Shown here: positions 18,270-27,609 of the stretch, piece by piece | Layout: each line of letters starts with the position of its first letter | How positions within the stretch are numbered: the stretch's first letter is position 1 | Source: Brumimicrobium oceani | Lineage (GTDB): Bacteria; Bacteroidota; Bacteroidia; Flavobacteriales_D; Crocinitomicaceae | NCBI RefSeq assembly: GCF_003143775.1 | Contig: NZ_QFRJ01000015.1 | Location: 1 to 64,000, forward strand | Reading direction: 5' to 3' | DNA: 64,000 nt | The notes under the pieces: model-generated | What the model saw: only the letters and a program-made list of their open reading frames with translations | Told to the model about the DNA's origin: nothing | The model's database searches: none | Program-made: the position numbers and the translations under genes

Positions 18270-19139
18270 TTATTTCAACAATTCAGCCATTTTCTCACCA
18301 ATTTTTGCTGGAGAGTCAACTACGTGAATTCCACATTCTTTCATAATTGCTTTTTTAGCTTGTGCAGTATCTTCGTCACCACCAACGATTGCACCTGCGT
18401 GTCCCATTGTACGACCCGCTGGCGCAGTTTCACCTGCGATAAATCCAACTACTGGTTTTGTACCATTTTCTTTGATCCATCTTGCAGCGTTTGCTTCCAA
18501 GTTACCACCGATCTCACCAATCATCACGATTCCTTTTGTTTCAGGATCGTTCATTAATAATTCAACAGCATCTTTGGTTGTAGTTCCAATAATTGGGTCA
18601 CCACCAATTCCAATTGCAGTTGTAATTCCTAATCCTGCTTTCACTACTTGATCAGCAGCTTCATAAGTTAAAGTACCTGACTTAGATACGATACCTACAG
18701 ATCCTTTTTGGAAAACAAAACCTGGCATAATACCCACTTTTGCTTCTCCCGCAGTAATAACTCCTGGGCAGTTAGGTCCTACTAAACGTGTATCGAAAGC
18801 AGAGATATATTCTTTTGCTTTGATCATGTCGTTAACTGGAATACCTTCAGTAATACAGATAATCACTTTAATTCCTGCATTAGCAGCTTCCATAATTGCA
18901 TCGGCAGCAAATGCTGGCGGAACAAAAATGATAGATACATCAGCAGCAGTCTTGTCAACGGCCTCTTGAACTGTGTTAAAAACTGGTTTGTCTAAGTGCT
19001 TTTGTCCTCCTTTTCCAGGTGTAACACCTCCTACAACGTTGGTTCCAAATTCAATCATTTGACCTGCGTGGAATGTTCCTTCACTTCCTGTGAAACCTTG
19101 GACTATAACTTTTGATTCTTTATTTACTAATACGCTCAT
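18270..19139 (-). CDS. sucD: Succinate-CoA ligase, alpha subunit
   Basis: This TCA-cycle enzyme converts succinyl-CoA to succinate with nucleotide phosphorylation, as a complex with SucB/SucC beta subunits encoded elsewhere. The protein begins [21 protein letters not shown] and is 289 residues from this start, the usual length. A longer frame would add 12 residues but lacks family support. Signature segments are the CoA-binding N-terminal Rossmann domain, PNCPGVI around 120, and the active-site GHAGAIVGG with its phosphorylated His near 245. It is followed by a good terminator and appears to be transcribed alone. Confidence 0.96.
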   Translation of the reverse strand: MSVLVNKESKVIVQGFTGSEGTFHAGQMIEFGTNVVGGVTPGKGGQKHLDKPVFNTVQEAVDKTAADVSIIFVPPAFAADAIMEAANAGIKVIICITEGIPVNDMIKAKEYISAFDTRLVGPNCPGVITAGEAKVGIMPGFVFQKGSVGIVSKSGTLTYEAADQVVKAGLGITTAIGIGGDPIIGTTTKDAVELLMNDPETKGIVMIGEIGGNLEANAARWIKENGTKPVVGFIAGETAPAGRTMGHAGAIVGGDEDTAQAKKAIMKECGIHVVDSPAKIGEKMAELLK

Positions 19140-19304
19140 GTTCGCGAGATTTTCTACTTTGGTTAATGTCGCCAAAAATAGAGTTTACAATAGTCAATGA
19201 CAAGTAAAAAGAAGAAAATGTTTTTTCTATTTAAGGAATGCTGAATATCTTTAAAAATAAATGTTAATTTTTTTATTTTTACTTTCAGATGAGAAATAAA
19301 TCCT

Positions 19305-19416
19305 TAAATTTGCCACAAGGTTATTTTAGTGTAAATAAAATAATCTGGTTTTATAGTTTTAGCATGGTTTAGCAAAAAGAGGAATAAATGTAACGCATTT
19401 ATTCCTCTTTTTCTTT
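19305..19416 (+). ncRNA. Candidate small RNA ending in a strong bidirectional terminator
   Basis: TAAATTTG (19305-19312) matches the -7 consensus, with TTTC 18 nt upstream. About 60 nt later lies a 17-bp perfect stem (19374-19390 with 19396-19412) flanked by A- and T-runs. Between them, TTATTTTA and TAAAATAA form a further hairpin. No gene on the plus strand uses this terminator. On the minus strand it may serve the subtilase gene ending at 19709. The small RNA itself is speculative; the terminator is firm. Confidence 0.35.
19374..19412. terminator. Bidirectional terminator
   Basis: A 17-bp perfect inverted repeat with a 5-nt loop is bordered by A5 and T5 runs, so it can act in both directions. 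It probably ends the minus-strand transcript of the subtilase gene at 19709-23164. Confidence 0.8.
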
Positions 19417-19529
19417 TTGGAAGAATTAAAAGCAAACCATCAATCGTAAACAGGTATGAACGATTTTTAAACCAGCCGATATCATCATACAAGCGTAATC
19501 GAATTCAAAAAAATCAAACGATAACCACC

Positions 19530-19567
19530 AATCGAAGATATAATGTAGGGACGGTTTGTAAACCGTC
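19530..19567. repeat. REP-like palindrome, copy 3
   Basis: AATCGAAGATATAATGTAGG precedes the perfect palindrome GACGGTTTGTAAACCGTC. A further half-copy (GTAAACCGTCC) lies near 19650. The family is shared with 17749-17779. Confidence 0.65.
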
Positions 19568-19708
19568 TATTATCATTATTAAAACGAGATAGCATTCGGA
19601 AATTTCAAAATCCGACCACCAATCCCAAGTACCGCATATGAACCCATCGTAAACCGTCCAGCGCAAACATGTCAATCATTAAACCTTAAACATTAATAAT
19701 TAAATCTT

Positions 19709-22700
19709 TTACTTCACCACACATAGTCTTTTAGAGAATATAAACTCTCCATTATCATTTTTGAAATGAATAAAGTAAACTCCTGAATTCCAGTTTTGAA
19801 TAGCTACTTGAGTTGATTCATCTAGGAGTGTAATTTCTCCCATAATTTGTCCACTAGCTGCATAAATCACCGCCTCTGCAACATCATTCATACCTTTTGC
19901 TATGGTAACGAGATCAACAGCTGGATTAGGGTAAATATTAACCTTAGCTTCGAGGATTTCATTATTCAAACCAACATCATTTTTCTCTACAGTGATAGAT
20001 TTACAGCTAACAATCGTATCACAACTTCCAAATGCTGTTAGGCAAACATTGTAAACACCTTCATTAATATATGTGTGTGTTGGTTCAAAATCAGTAGATG
20101 TATTTCCATCGTCAAAATCCCATTCATAAGAAATTGCATTTTGAGAATTGTTATTGAATTCTATCATTAAATAGAAATTGTCAGTAGTGAAATTTGGGAG
20201 AGGTTCAGCTACGATAGGATCTAAAATAGTATATCCTTTTGTGATTTTGCAACCATTGTTATCTGTCGCTGTTACTTGATGATTTCCAGCCCCTACATTG
20301 TTCCAAGTACTTGAGTTTGGTCCGTTATTCCATTGATAACTAAAGTTGGTTCCTCCTGAAGCAATCGCCGTAATTGAACCGTCAAGACTGCCCGGACATG
20401 ACGGCGGATTTATAGTTTCGATTAATGATAATTGTGTGTCATAAACCAATGGGAAGAACAGAGTAGTGTCGCATCCAGAAAGATCTTCGATGATTACGGA
20501 ATAATTATTCGTGTTGAGATTGGCTATGCTGGCATTCGTCATTCCGTTATTCCAAGTGTAGGTGTATCCTGGAGTTCCACCGGAAACATTTAGTGTGATT
20601 GCTCCATCTTGAATTTCGTTACATGTTGGATTACTAAAAGTGGACGTAACAGTGAAATTACAAGAAACATTTGTTTTAATTTCTATACAATAATCTTCAA
20701 TTTCGCCAGAAGTAAAATTACCACAGACATTGGGTAATGCTGAAGAACCAAAACCTTGATAAGCCATTTGAACTCTCATTCTTGTTTTTCCAAGTAATGC
20801 ATTGGCTGGAATAGAGATTATATCATTTACAGTTCCTGAATTTGCATTTCCTTGGTCATAAAGTAATTCTGAACTATTGAAAATACCGTTTTGGTCTAAG
20901 TCTACCCAAATTCTACTGTATTGATCTAAAGCTTGACCGTCAAATCCAGGTGTTAATGTGAAAGAATAGTTTTGTCCTGACGATAAAACAAATGAATTTG
21001 AATTAAAGCCATATCCATCATCATCACCACTTGTAAATGTATTTCCAGCGATTTGAAATTCTTCTATCCATTCATTTTGAACTCCTAATAAAGCTAGTGG
21101 TTGTTCTCCATTATTGATACTTGCCAATAAAGTATTTCCATCCGATTGAGAAATCATTACTGCGGGAATAGTAACATTGTTATTTGTTCCCCCCATATCC
21201 ATCGTTCCTGCAACATTGTTGATCACGATTAGGGCAGTAGCACCTGCATTTTGGGCGTTCATTGCTTTAACAGTAAAGTTGCAACTTCCTCTTTGAACAA
21301 CGGCAATATTTCCATTAATTTCGGTATTGTTGATCAATAGATTACAGCCTTCTGAAGAATTTGCGGATCCGTCGTCCACCAAAACTAATTCTCCAAAAAC
21401 ATAACCATTTTCTACATTTCCACCCCAATTACTCGTTGCTTGGTAAGTGTAGCTACCACTAATAGATGCAGGAGAATGAACTGTAAATGTAGATGTTGGA
21501 TTTGCATTTGTTCCTGTCGCACAATAAGGTAAATCAACACAGCTGCCACATCCTGAAGTTGTGAATGTATTGATTATTGAAGTGTTGCTTATTTCACCAT
21601 CACAAATTGAAGAAACAGTGTATTCATAAGTTGTACAGCTTGTTAATCCAGTGAAAGTATGGCTAGTATCTGTAATGGTGTAATTTGACCAATTTCCTGA
21701 ACCAGCCACTTGAATATTCACCCTGTAATCGTTGAGTGGATCTGTTTCATTGAAAGAAATATCTGCACTATAATCATATACTGTTTCTGTGTTAATAATA
21801 TTTGGAGGCATACATGAACTACATATAGAAGTCATTAAAAGATCAATAGAGTTTTTAGCATTTATTCTTCCTCCAGTAATTGTTTTTGATTGTAAATGTG
21901 GTGTCTGATCAACGCCGTTAAACAAAGCTTGTCTTACCATGTCTGTCGTGGCTTGTGGATTTGTCATTGCTGCTTGTTCAAGACTAGAACACGGTATACT
22001 GTACATTAATCCAATTAATCCTGCGGTTAGCGGACAAGCAAAAGAAGTACCTGATGTAGAAGAATAAGAGTTGTTCTGTGCGGTAGTATAAATGTTAGAA
22101 CCCGGAGCTGCTAAATCGATTGTTTGGTCACCATATCCAGCAAAATCAATAACATCAGAGCTGTTGGTTGCGGTAACACTTACCATATAATCACTTGCAC
22201 AAGTAGTTGGCACATCTCCAAAAGTATCTACATCTTGATTTTGGTTTGTGGTAGCGCCAACATTGAGAATTCCGGCCTGACCTAAATCATCATAAAAACT
22301 GCACCAAATTGGGTAATTTGCTGGATTTCCACCGTCAATTCCCCAAGAGGAACTGGTGGCAACAACAAAAGCTCCTCGAGCACCATTGGTTTGATTCCAA
22401 AGTAAACGTGCGTTTAGAGCGTAGTCATAGGATGCGACAATATTGGCTTCAGTAAAAGGGTTAGCATATCCAGCGATATCCATGATTTTAAGGTCCCAAT
22501 TTATTCCAGTTACACCAAGATCGTTGTTTCCTTTGGCTCCCATCATTCCGGCACAACTTGTTCCATGTGAGCCTGCTCCAATATTATCGTCATTACTCGA
22601 AACATTCCATCCGTTGTAGTCATCTACATATCCATTTCCATCGTCATCAATTCCATTGTTTGGTATTTCGCCTGTATTTACCCATTGATTGGCTTGTAAG

Positions 22701-23164
22701 TCACTGTGGTTTATTAAATCTGCACTTTCTATTAAGGCTACTACGATTTCTTTACCATTGGGTGTGGTTCCACCTGTGGTAATGTCCCAAGCTAATTGCG
22801 AATCGATGTTGTTATGGTGCCATTGATTTCCGAAAAGTGGATCGTTAGGTGTAGCTCTTAATTCAACTTTTCTATTCGCTTGAACATATAAAATGGGTGG
22901 CTGTCTTTCTAATAATGATAAAACCTCGCTCAGATTTGTTTGTTCGTCATTGAAATTGAACAGCCAAATGTCAGCATGTTGAGAGAGTAAGCTTTCAATG
23001 GTCAATTCAAAATGTACAGGTAGGCTGTTCATTATGGTCTTCGGGTTCTGTCCTTTTTGCATGCGCACCATTACTTGGTTGCTGATGGCGTTTTCAAACT
23101 GTGCCCAAACTGATGTAGTGAAGATTAGGCAAGTAAATAAGGGGGTAAGAATGAAGTTTTTCAT
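19709..23164 (-). CDS. Secreted subtilisin-like (S8) protease with PA, PKD and T9SS domains
   Basis: The product is 1151 residues. A signal peptide (1-21) is followed by a propeptide-like region to about 105 and then the S8 catalytic domain (about 110-445). His200 lies in GSHGTSCAGMM and Ser374 in SGTSFACPLTAG. The usual catalytic Asp motif (D-S/T-G) reads VALIESADL, placing Glu146 where Asp is expected. Downstream come a fibronectin III-like segment (about 450-535), a PA insert (about 545-690), a GEVED domain (about 700-830), SprB-like repeats (about 835-980), a PKD domain (DFDDGNTSTDFEPTHTY), and a T9SS sorting domain (IYPNPAVDLV to the C-terminus). It is an extracellular or surface protease; activity is uncertain because of the Asp-to-Glu change. 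It is transcribed alone. Confidence 0.88.
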   Translation of the reverse strand: MKNFILTPLFTCLIFTTSVWAQFENAISNQVMVRMQKGQNPKTIMNSLPVHFELTIESLLSQHADIWLFNFNDEQTNLSEVLSLLERQPPILYVQANRKVELRATPNDPLFGNQWHHNNIDSQLAWDITTGGTTPNGKEIVVALIESADLINHSDLQANQWVNTGEIPNNGIDDDGNGYVDDYNGWNVSSNDDNIGAGSHGTSCAGMMGAKGNNDLGVTGINWDLKIMDIAGYANPFTEANIVASYDYALNARLLWNQTNGARGAFVVATSSSWGIDGGNPANYPIWCSFYDDLGQAGILNVGATTNQNQDVDTFGDVPTTCASDYMVSVTATNSSDVIDFAGYGDQTIDLAAPGSNIYTTAQNNSYSSTSGTSFACPLTAGLIGLMYSIPCSSLEQAAMTNPQATTDMVRQALFNGVDQTPHLQSKTITGGRINAKNSIDLLMTSICSSCMPPNIINTETVYDYSADISFNETDPLNDYRVNIQVAGSGNWSNYTITDTSHTFTGLTSCTTYEYTVSSICDGEISNTSIINTFTTSGCGSCVDLPYCATGTNANPTSTFTVHSPASISGSYTYQATSNWGGNVENGYVFGELVLVDDGSANSSEGCNLLINNTEINGNIAVVQRGSCNFTVKAMNAQNAGATALIVINNVAGTMDMGGTNNNVTIPAVMISQSDGNTLLASINNGEQPLALLGVQNEWIEEFQIAGNTFTSGDDDGYGFNSNSFVLSSGQNYSFTLTPGFDGQALDQYSRIWVDLDQNGIFNSSELLYDQGNANSGTVNDIISIPANALLGKTRMRVQMAYQGFGSSALPNVCGNFTSGEIEDYCIEIKTNVSCNFTVTSTFSNPTCNEIQDGAITLNVSGGTPGYTYTWNNGMTNASIANLNTNNYSVIIEDLSGCDTTLFFPLVYDTQLSLIETINPPSCPGSLDGSITAIASGGTNFSYQWNNGPNSSTWNNVGAGNHQVTATDNNGCKITKGYTILDPIVAEPLPNFTTDNFYLMIEFNNNSQNAISYEWDFDDGNTSTDFEPTHTYINEGVYNVCLTAFGSCDTIVSCKSITVEKNDVGLNNEILEAKVNIYPNPAVDLVTIAKGMNDVAEAVIYAASGQIMGEITLLDESTQVAIQNWNSGVYFIHFKNDNGEFIFSKRLCVVK

Positions 23165-23393
23165 AAGAGTGACAATTGTAAATTATTGTTTAATAGGCTG
23201 CAAGATATATTGTTTTTTTGGAATTTACTCTTGCTACGTATTAAAGTGCTGATGAAAAATTTAAATATGTCATTTTTTAACCTTTATGGAAATCATTCAT
23301 CTTATTTGTTGGTTCCACTTAGGGTTACCACTAATTCCAATTTAAAACTTTGAGTTTAGTTTAATGTGACTTATTGAAAATTGATCCATTCAA

Positions 23394-23537
23394 CAAAAGA
23401 GATTCCTCAAGACGCGGTATTTTAGGGATGACAATCGATAGGTTGGTTAGGGGAGGAAAGTTGCTTTAGCGACTTTCCCCAATCAATAATGTATAACACC
23501 TGTCATCCGAAGGAGTTAAACGACTCTGAGATCTCTT
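23394..23537. repeat. Nested palindromic element
   Basis: Nested inverted repeats are visible: CAAAAGAGAT...CTCA with TGAGATCTCTTTTTG at the outer edge, GGATGACA (near 23426) with TGTCATCC (near 23501), and GGAAAGT (about 23455) with ACTTTCC (about 23472). The whole segment can fold into one long imperfect hairpin, like a MITE or REP element. No protein is encoded. Confidence 0.6.
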
Positions 23538-23591
23538 TTTGATTAAAGTTAAATATTGATTTAACTTTAAAGTCTTGTTTTTTTACATAAC

Positions 23592-23931
23592 GCTTGTCGG
23601 GAACTTTACCAGCAGTTTAATAAATTACAGTAGAAAGCGGTTTTCTCTAAAAATTGACAAGATCCTTCCATTGTTGAAAATCATAATTTTCAACAATGGT
23701 CAGGATGGCAGTTTTGGGGATTGGTGGGGCAAAGTAGAGGAAAAAACAAAAGCGCTCTCGCGCTTTTGTTTTTTCCTCTACTTTGAGATATGCCCCTGGC
23801 CTAATGTCATCCTGAAGAAAATTTCTTTTTCAATTTGTTGAAAATAGAAATTTGCGAAGGATCTTGCCGGTTCACCGCTTAATCACATCATTGATTAGAT
23901 GTATTTACTGGTAAAGTATCGGATAGGCATT
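23592..23931. repeat. Long palindrome-rich dispersed element, copy A
   Basis: The ends (GCTTGTCGGGAAC... and ...AAAGTATCGGATAGG) recur at 57483-57689. Copy A contains two extra perfect hairpins: 14 bp (23668-23681 with 23686-23699) and 26 bp (23730-23755 with 23760-23785, loop TCTC). CAAGATCCTTC near 23658 and GAAGGATCTTG near 23866 pair over a longer distance. It looks like a non-coding mobile or structural element; an 88-codon frame across it is not credible. Confidence 0.7.
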
Positions 23932-24048
23932 TTTTATATACTTACTTGTATTATGTAGAATTGTTATGGCATAGGATAACCATATCTTATTTTAAGTTAT
24001 CTAATGATTTTACTTTGAAGAAGAAGAAATTTTTATATTTGTTCACTC

Positions 24049-25008
24049 ATGGATAAAAAAATCGAAATATCTATTGTTGTTCCACTTTATAACGAAGTAG
24101 AATCACTACCAGAACTGCATGAATGGATTGTATCTGTAATGCAAAAACACAACTTTACTTATGAAATTATCTTTGTTGATGATGGAAGTAAGGATGGCTC
24201 ATGGCAGGTTGTAGAAAACCTTCAACTCAAAGACCCAGGTGTGAGAGGAATTAAATTTCAAAGAAATTATGGTAAATCTGCCGCACTTCAGAAAGGGTTT
24301 GAAGCAGTGGTTGGAGATTTCGTGATTACGATGGATGCGGATTTACAGGACTCGCCAGAAGAGATTCCAGAAATGATCCGCATGATAAAGGAGGAAGATT
24401 TTGATATGATTTCAGGGTGGAAGAAAAAAAGATTTGACCCTTTATCTAAGACCATTCCTACTAAATTATACAATTGGACAGCACGAAAATTAACTGGGAT
24501 TTATCTACATGACTTCAATTGTGGATTAAAAGCCTATCGATCTATAGTCGTAAAAAGTATAGAGATTTATGGAGATATGCACAGGTATATTCCAGCATTG
24601 GCCAAATATGCAGGGTTTAATAAAATTGGCGAAAAAGTAGTACAGCATCAAGCGCGTAAATTTGGTACTACAAAATTTGGATTGAACCGTTTTATGAATG
24701 GTCCTTTAGATTTGCTTTCTGTGGTTTTTATAGGAAAGTTTGGTAAAAAACCAATGCACTTTTTTGGAGCAATAGGAACTTTGCTTTTCGTTATAGGATT
24801 TGCATTTGCATTATACTTAGGAATTGACAAAATAGTAAGTCTCTTCTCTGATCATCCTTCACCTTTAATCGCTCAAAGAACTGAGTTTTATATTGCTTTG
24901 ACAGCCATGATTATCGGTAGTCAATTTTTTCTTGCGGGTTTTATCGCTGAGCTGATCGGCAGGAACTCTTCTTCTAGAAATGCTTATCTTATTGAAACGG
25001 AAATATAA
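24049..25008 (+). CDS. Family 2 glycosyltransferase, DPM1/GtrB-like, membrane-anchored
   Basis: The product is 319 residues. The GT-A domain occupies about 1-225: VVPLYNEVESLPEL at the start, FVDDGSKDGS for nucleotide-sugar binding, and the metal-binding MDADLQDSPEE. Two transmembrane helices near 235-260 and 275-300 follow. Such enzymes transfer a sugar from a nucleotide donor to a polyprenyl phosphate, or extend lipid-linked glycans, at the inner face of the membrane. It heads a run of plus-strand genes; the next gene starts directly after its stop codon, so the two are co-transcribed. Confidence 0.9.
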   Translation: MDKKIEISIVVPLYNEVESLPELHEWIVSVMQKHNFTYEIIFVDDGSKDGSWQVVENLQLKDPGVRGIKFQRNYGKSAALQKGFEAVVGDFVITMDADLQDSPEEIPEMIRMIKEEDFDMISGWKKKRFDPLSKTIPTKLYNWTARKLTGIYLHDFNCGLKAYRSIVVKSIEIYGDMHRYIPALAKYAGFNKIGEKVVQHQARKFGTTKFGLNRFMNGPLDLLSVVFIGKFGKKPMHFFGAIGTLLFVIGFAFALYLGIDKIVSLFSDHPSPLIAQRTEFYIALTAMIIGSQFFLAGFIAELIGRNSSSRNAYLIETEI

Positions 25009-25551
25009 ATGAGTGAACTTAAAATAGATGCTTCTTGGACGCTTTTTTTAGATCGTGACGGGGTAATTAATGAACGCAATTTTGAGGGGTACATTACTTC
25101 TGTGGAAGATTTCAATTTTTTACCTTATGCAAAGGAAGGGTTGAAAGAACTAGCTAAACAATTTTCTAGAATTATTGTCGTTACTAATCAACAAGGGGTT
25201 GGCAAAGGGAGCATGTCGCTAGCTGCGCTGGAGGAAATACACCATTATATGACTTCTTCATTGTTGTCTGAAAATGTAAGTATCGATCATGTGTTTTTTG
25301 CTAGCAATTTAAGGGGAGCTCAAAAGGATAGGAGAAAACCCAATAGTGCCATGGCTTTAGAAGCGAAAGAAATGTTCCCAGAAATAGATTTTTCGAAGTC
25401 CGTAATGGTGGGAGATACCGCTTCAGATCTGAAATTTGGAATGAATCTAGCTATGAAAACTGTTCTCATTCATTCGGCCGAAAAAGTAGATATTAAGCCG
25501 GATATTAAAGTAAATAATCTAAAAGAATTTGCAGATGTACTTAAATCTTAG
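25009..25551 (+). CDS. HAD-superfamily phosphatase, GmhB-like
   Basis: The product is 180 residues. HAD motif I is FLDRDGVIN (Asp14, Asp16), motif II VTNQQG, and motif IV VGDTASDLKFG. The arrangement and length match HAD-IIIA histidinol-phosphatase/D-glycero-manno-heptose-1,7-bisphosphate phosphatase proteins. The ATG follows the glycosyltransferase TAA with no gap, and the stop lies inside the next gene's first codons, so a role in sugar-phosphate or surface-glycan metabolism is likely but inferred. The four Cys of the zinc loop in typical GmhB are not seen, so the precise substrate is open. Confidence 0.82.
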   Translation: MSELKIDASWTLFLDRDGVINERNFEGYITSVEDFNFLPYAKEGLKELAKQFSRIIVVTNQQGVGKGSMSLAALEEIHHYMTSSLLSENVSIDHVFFASNLRGAQKDRRKPNSAMALEAKEMFPEIDFSKSVMVGDTASDLKFGMNLAMKTVLIHSAEKVDIKPDIKVNNLKEFADVLKS

Positions 25552-26311
25552 AACAACGGTAATTAGTTTGACACTCATGTTGAGTTTGAGCGTTTTTTCA
25601 TTTTCTCAGATTAACCAAGTGGATGCGCAAGGGCGAAAGCAAGGGGAGTGGGCAAAAACTTACGATGACTCTGATGGCTTGCGCTACAAAGGTCAGTTTA
25701 AAAATGACAAACCAGTTGGAAAGTTTATTTATTATTATCCAAATAACAAAATCCGTTCTATCATAACTCACGATGAAAACAGCGATCGATCTGAGGCTTA
25801 TTTTTACCATCCAAGTAGTGAGTTAATCGCCCACGGAATTTATCGCGGTAAGGAAAAAGATAGTGTATGGACACATTTTTTAACTTCAGGTCATTACAGT
25901 TATACAGAAACGTATAAAAATGGTGTGCTCCATGGTGAGCGCATTACTTATTATGGCGCTGAAGCCGTTGAGGACAATAGAGTTAAACTTGTACTGAGAA
26001 AGTCAAATTACGTCAATGGAAAGCAGCAGGGCGATTTTGTCGAATATTTTCCTGATGGAATTGTTAAAGCAGAAGGGAAATATTATGATGGAAAACCAGA
26101 CGGTGTAATTTTAAAGAATCATCCGAATGGAAAAATCATGATCAAAGAACGCTGGAAAAACAAAACGAAGCATGGATGGTGGGTAACCTATGATGAGTCT
26201 GGAAAAGAGCTTGGTCGTATTTATTTTAAAGATGGAACACAGCTAGAAGGGGACGAGCTTTCAGAATATCTTGAAAAATTAAAGAAAGAAGGGATTAATC
26301 CTAATAAATGA
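25529..26311 (+). CDS. Secreted MORN-repeat (YwqK-like) protein
   Basis: The product is 260 residues. A signal peptide (hydrophobic to about residue 27) is followed by repeated motifs of the type G-x-Y-x-x-G-K-x-D/x-G (YKGQFKNDKPVGKFIYYYPNN, YKNGVLHGERITYY, YYDGKPDGVILKNHPNGK). These are MORN_2 or YwqK repeats, common in Bacteroidota exported proteins. The annotation as antitoxin that such proteins often receive is not supported here. It overlaps the HAD gene by 23 bp if Met1 is used, or by 17 bp from Met3 (25535), so it is in the same operon. Confidence 0.8.
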   Translation: MQMYLNLRTTVISLTLMLSLSVFSFSQINQVDAQGRKQGEWAKTYDDSDGLRYKGQFKNDKPVGKFIYYYPNNKIRSIITHDENSDRSEAYFYHPSSELIAHGIYRGKEKDSVWTHFLTSGHYSYTETYKNGVLHGERITYYGAEAVEDNRVKLVLRKSNYVNGKQQGDFVEYFPDGIVKAEGKYYDGKPDGVILKNHPNGKIMIKERWKNKTKHGWWVTYDESGKELGRIYFKDGTQLEGDELSEYLEKLKKEGINPNK

Positions 26312-26348
26312 TTTAATTTAGAAGAGCTGTAATTGTAAAGAAAATCTA

Positions 26349-27020
26349 ATGAATAAGACAATTCTCTTGAGTGCTATACTTTTTGCAATGCTCGCTTGTA
26401 AGGAGTCGGAGATCGTGGATTTTGGTTTTGAATATTTCCCAATTACAGAAGGTGCCTTTTCAGAATATGAAGTGTTAGAGGTTTTTCATGATGTAGATGT
26501 AAGTCCCCAGCACGATTCTAGTCGGTATATTTTAAAGACTAAAATAGGAGAAGAGGTTCTCGATAATTCAGGAAGGCTTGTAAACAAATTTTTTCAATAC
26601 AGATATGATATTTCAACTGGAGAATTACTAGACCAACGTGTCTGGACATTAGTTAGAGATGGTGGTAGAGGAGAGGTCGTTGAAGAGAATCAGCGATTAA
26701 TCAAAATGGTGTTTGCTGTTAAAAATGATCAAGAATGGGATGTTAATGCCTTTAATTCACTACCTAGTCAAGAAGTTTTTCTCTCAAATGTAGGAGAGAG
26801 TAGGTCAATTGAAGGTTTTCCATTTGAAGAAACAGCAATAGTCAATTACGATGACTTTTTCTCTTTGGTTGACTATCGGAAAAAGCGCGAAGTGTATGCC
26901 AAAGGTGTGGGTTTAGTGGAGAGAAGTTTTAAAGATTTCACAATTCAAAATTTTGACACTACTGATATTCGGAAAGGTACAGAAGTGCATTATCGATTGA
27001 TCAATTACGGGGTAGAGTAG
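26349..27020 (+). CDS. Hypothetical lipoprotein
   Basis: The product is 223 residues with a lipoprotein signal (LLSAILFAMLAC, Cys at about 17). The rest is a soluble domain without recognised family; it contains FPITEGAFSEYEVLEV, and similar openings occur in Bacteroidota periplasmic proteins. It lies 38 bp after the MORN protein in the same direction and is probably the last gene of that operon. Probable location is the periplasm or outer membrane. Confidence 0.7.
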   Translation: MNKTILLSAILFAMLACKESEIVDFGFEYFPITEGAFSEYEVLEVFHDVDVSPQHDSSRYILKTKIGEEVLDNSGRLVNKFFQYRYDISTGELLDQRVWTLVRDGGRGEVVEENQRLIKMVFAVKNDQEWDVNAFNSLPSQEVFLSNVGESRSIEGFPFEETAIVNYDDFFSLVDYRKKREVYAKGVGLVERSFKDFTIQNFDTTDIRKGTEVHYRLINYGVE

Positions 27021-27333
27021 GTTTTTTATTCCTCTGCACTAGGTAGCTTGAAAATGAAATTGATAATTAGGTTTTTCACTTTTTCTTCTGTGGAAATCGA
27101 TTGGTATAGCTGTGAATATCGATTAATGGAGGGAGTCGCTTTATAAAAAGTGATTGTATTGTGAAATATTATTTGCTTATTTTGATTGATTAGCTTATAT
27201 TTGCACACCATAAAAAAAAATGGGAATGATTTTTTAACAGAAATGTGAAATAAAATCTTTTAAACTTTGGCTAATTAAGAAAATTTATATTTCTTTGCAG
27301 CCGCTTTTGTAATTAGCATAAACTATTTTAAAT
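27021..27333. other. Intergenic gap upstream of rpmB
   Basis: No gene was identified. The 3' part contains the probable rpmB promoter. A 61-codon minus-strand frame here lacks coding character. Confidence 0.4.
27266..27297 (+). promoter_or_regulatory. Probable promoter of the rpmB-rpmG operon
   Basis: TTTG (27266-27269), 20 nt, then TTTCTTTG (27290-27297), followed by CAGCC. The match to TTTG-TAnnTTTG has one mismatch and a spacing one longer than at the tracrRNA promoter. Confidence 0.4.
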
Positions 27334-27570
27334 ATGTCACGAGTTTGTCAGTTAACAGGGAAAAGAGTAATGGTTGGGAACAATGTTTCTCACTCCAACC
27401 AGAAAACAAAACGTAAGTTTTACCCTAATTTAGTAAAGAAGAAGTTTTTTCTTCCTGAAGAGAAAGAGTTTATAACCCTTCGAGTTTCAACGTCAGCGTT
27501 GCGTACTATCAATAAAAATGGTATTACAGCATGTGTTAAAGAAGCAAGAGCGAAAGGATATTTAAAATAG
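27334..27570 (+). CDS. rpmB: 50S ribosomal protein L28
   Basis: The product is 78 residues and matches L28 along its length: [29 protein letters not shown] at the N-terminus and [14 protein letters not shown] later. It is part of the large ribosomal subunit. The rpmB-rpmG-DUF4295-ftsY order is typical of Bacteroidota. It starts a short ribosomal operon, with rpmG 39 bp downstream. Confidence 0.97.
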   Translation: MSRVCQLTGKRVMVGNNVSHSNQKTKRKFYPNLVKKKFFLPEEKEFITLRVSTSALRTINKNGITACVKEARAKGYLK

Positions 27571-27609
27571 TCAATAACTGAGTGTTATTAACTAGGAAAA
27601 AATAATAAG

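Noticed and set aside
19304-19492. A 62-codon minus-strand frame near the candidate small RNA
   Set aside because: It spans the terminator hairpin, and its composition is not protein-like.
25529-26311. Antitoxin role for the YwqK-like protein
   Set aside because: It has a signal peptide and MORN-type repeats, and no toxin gene is adjacent; the name is a habit of automatic annotation.
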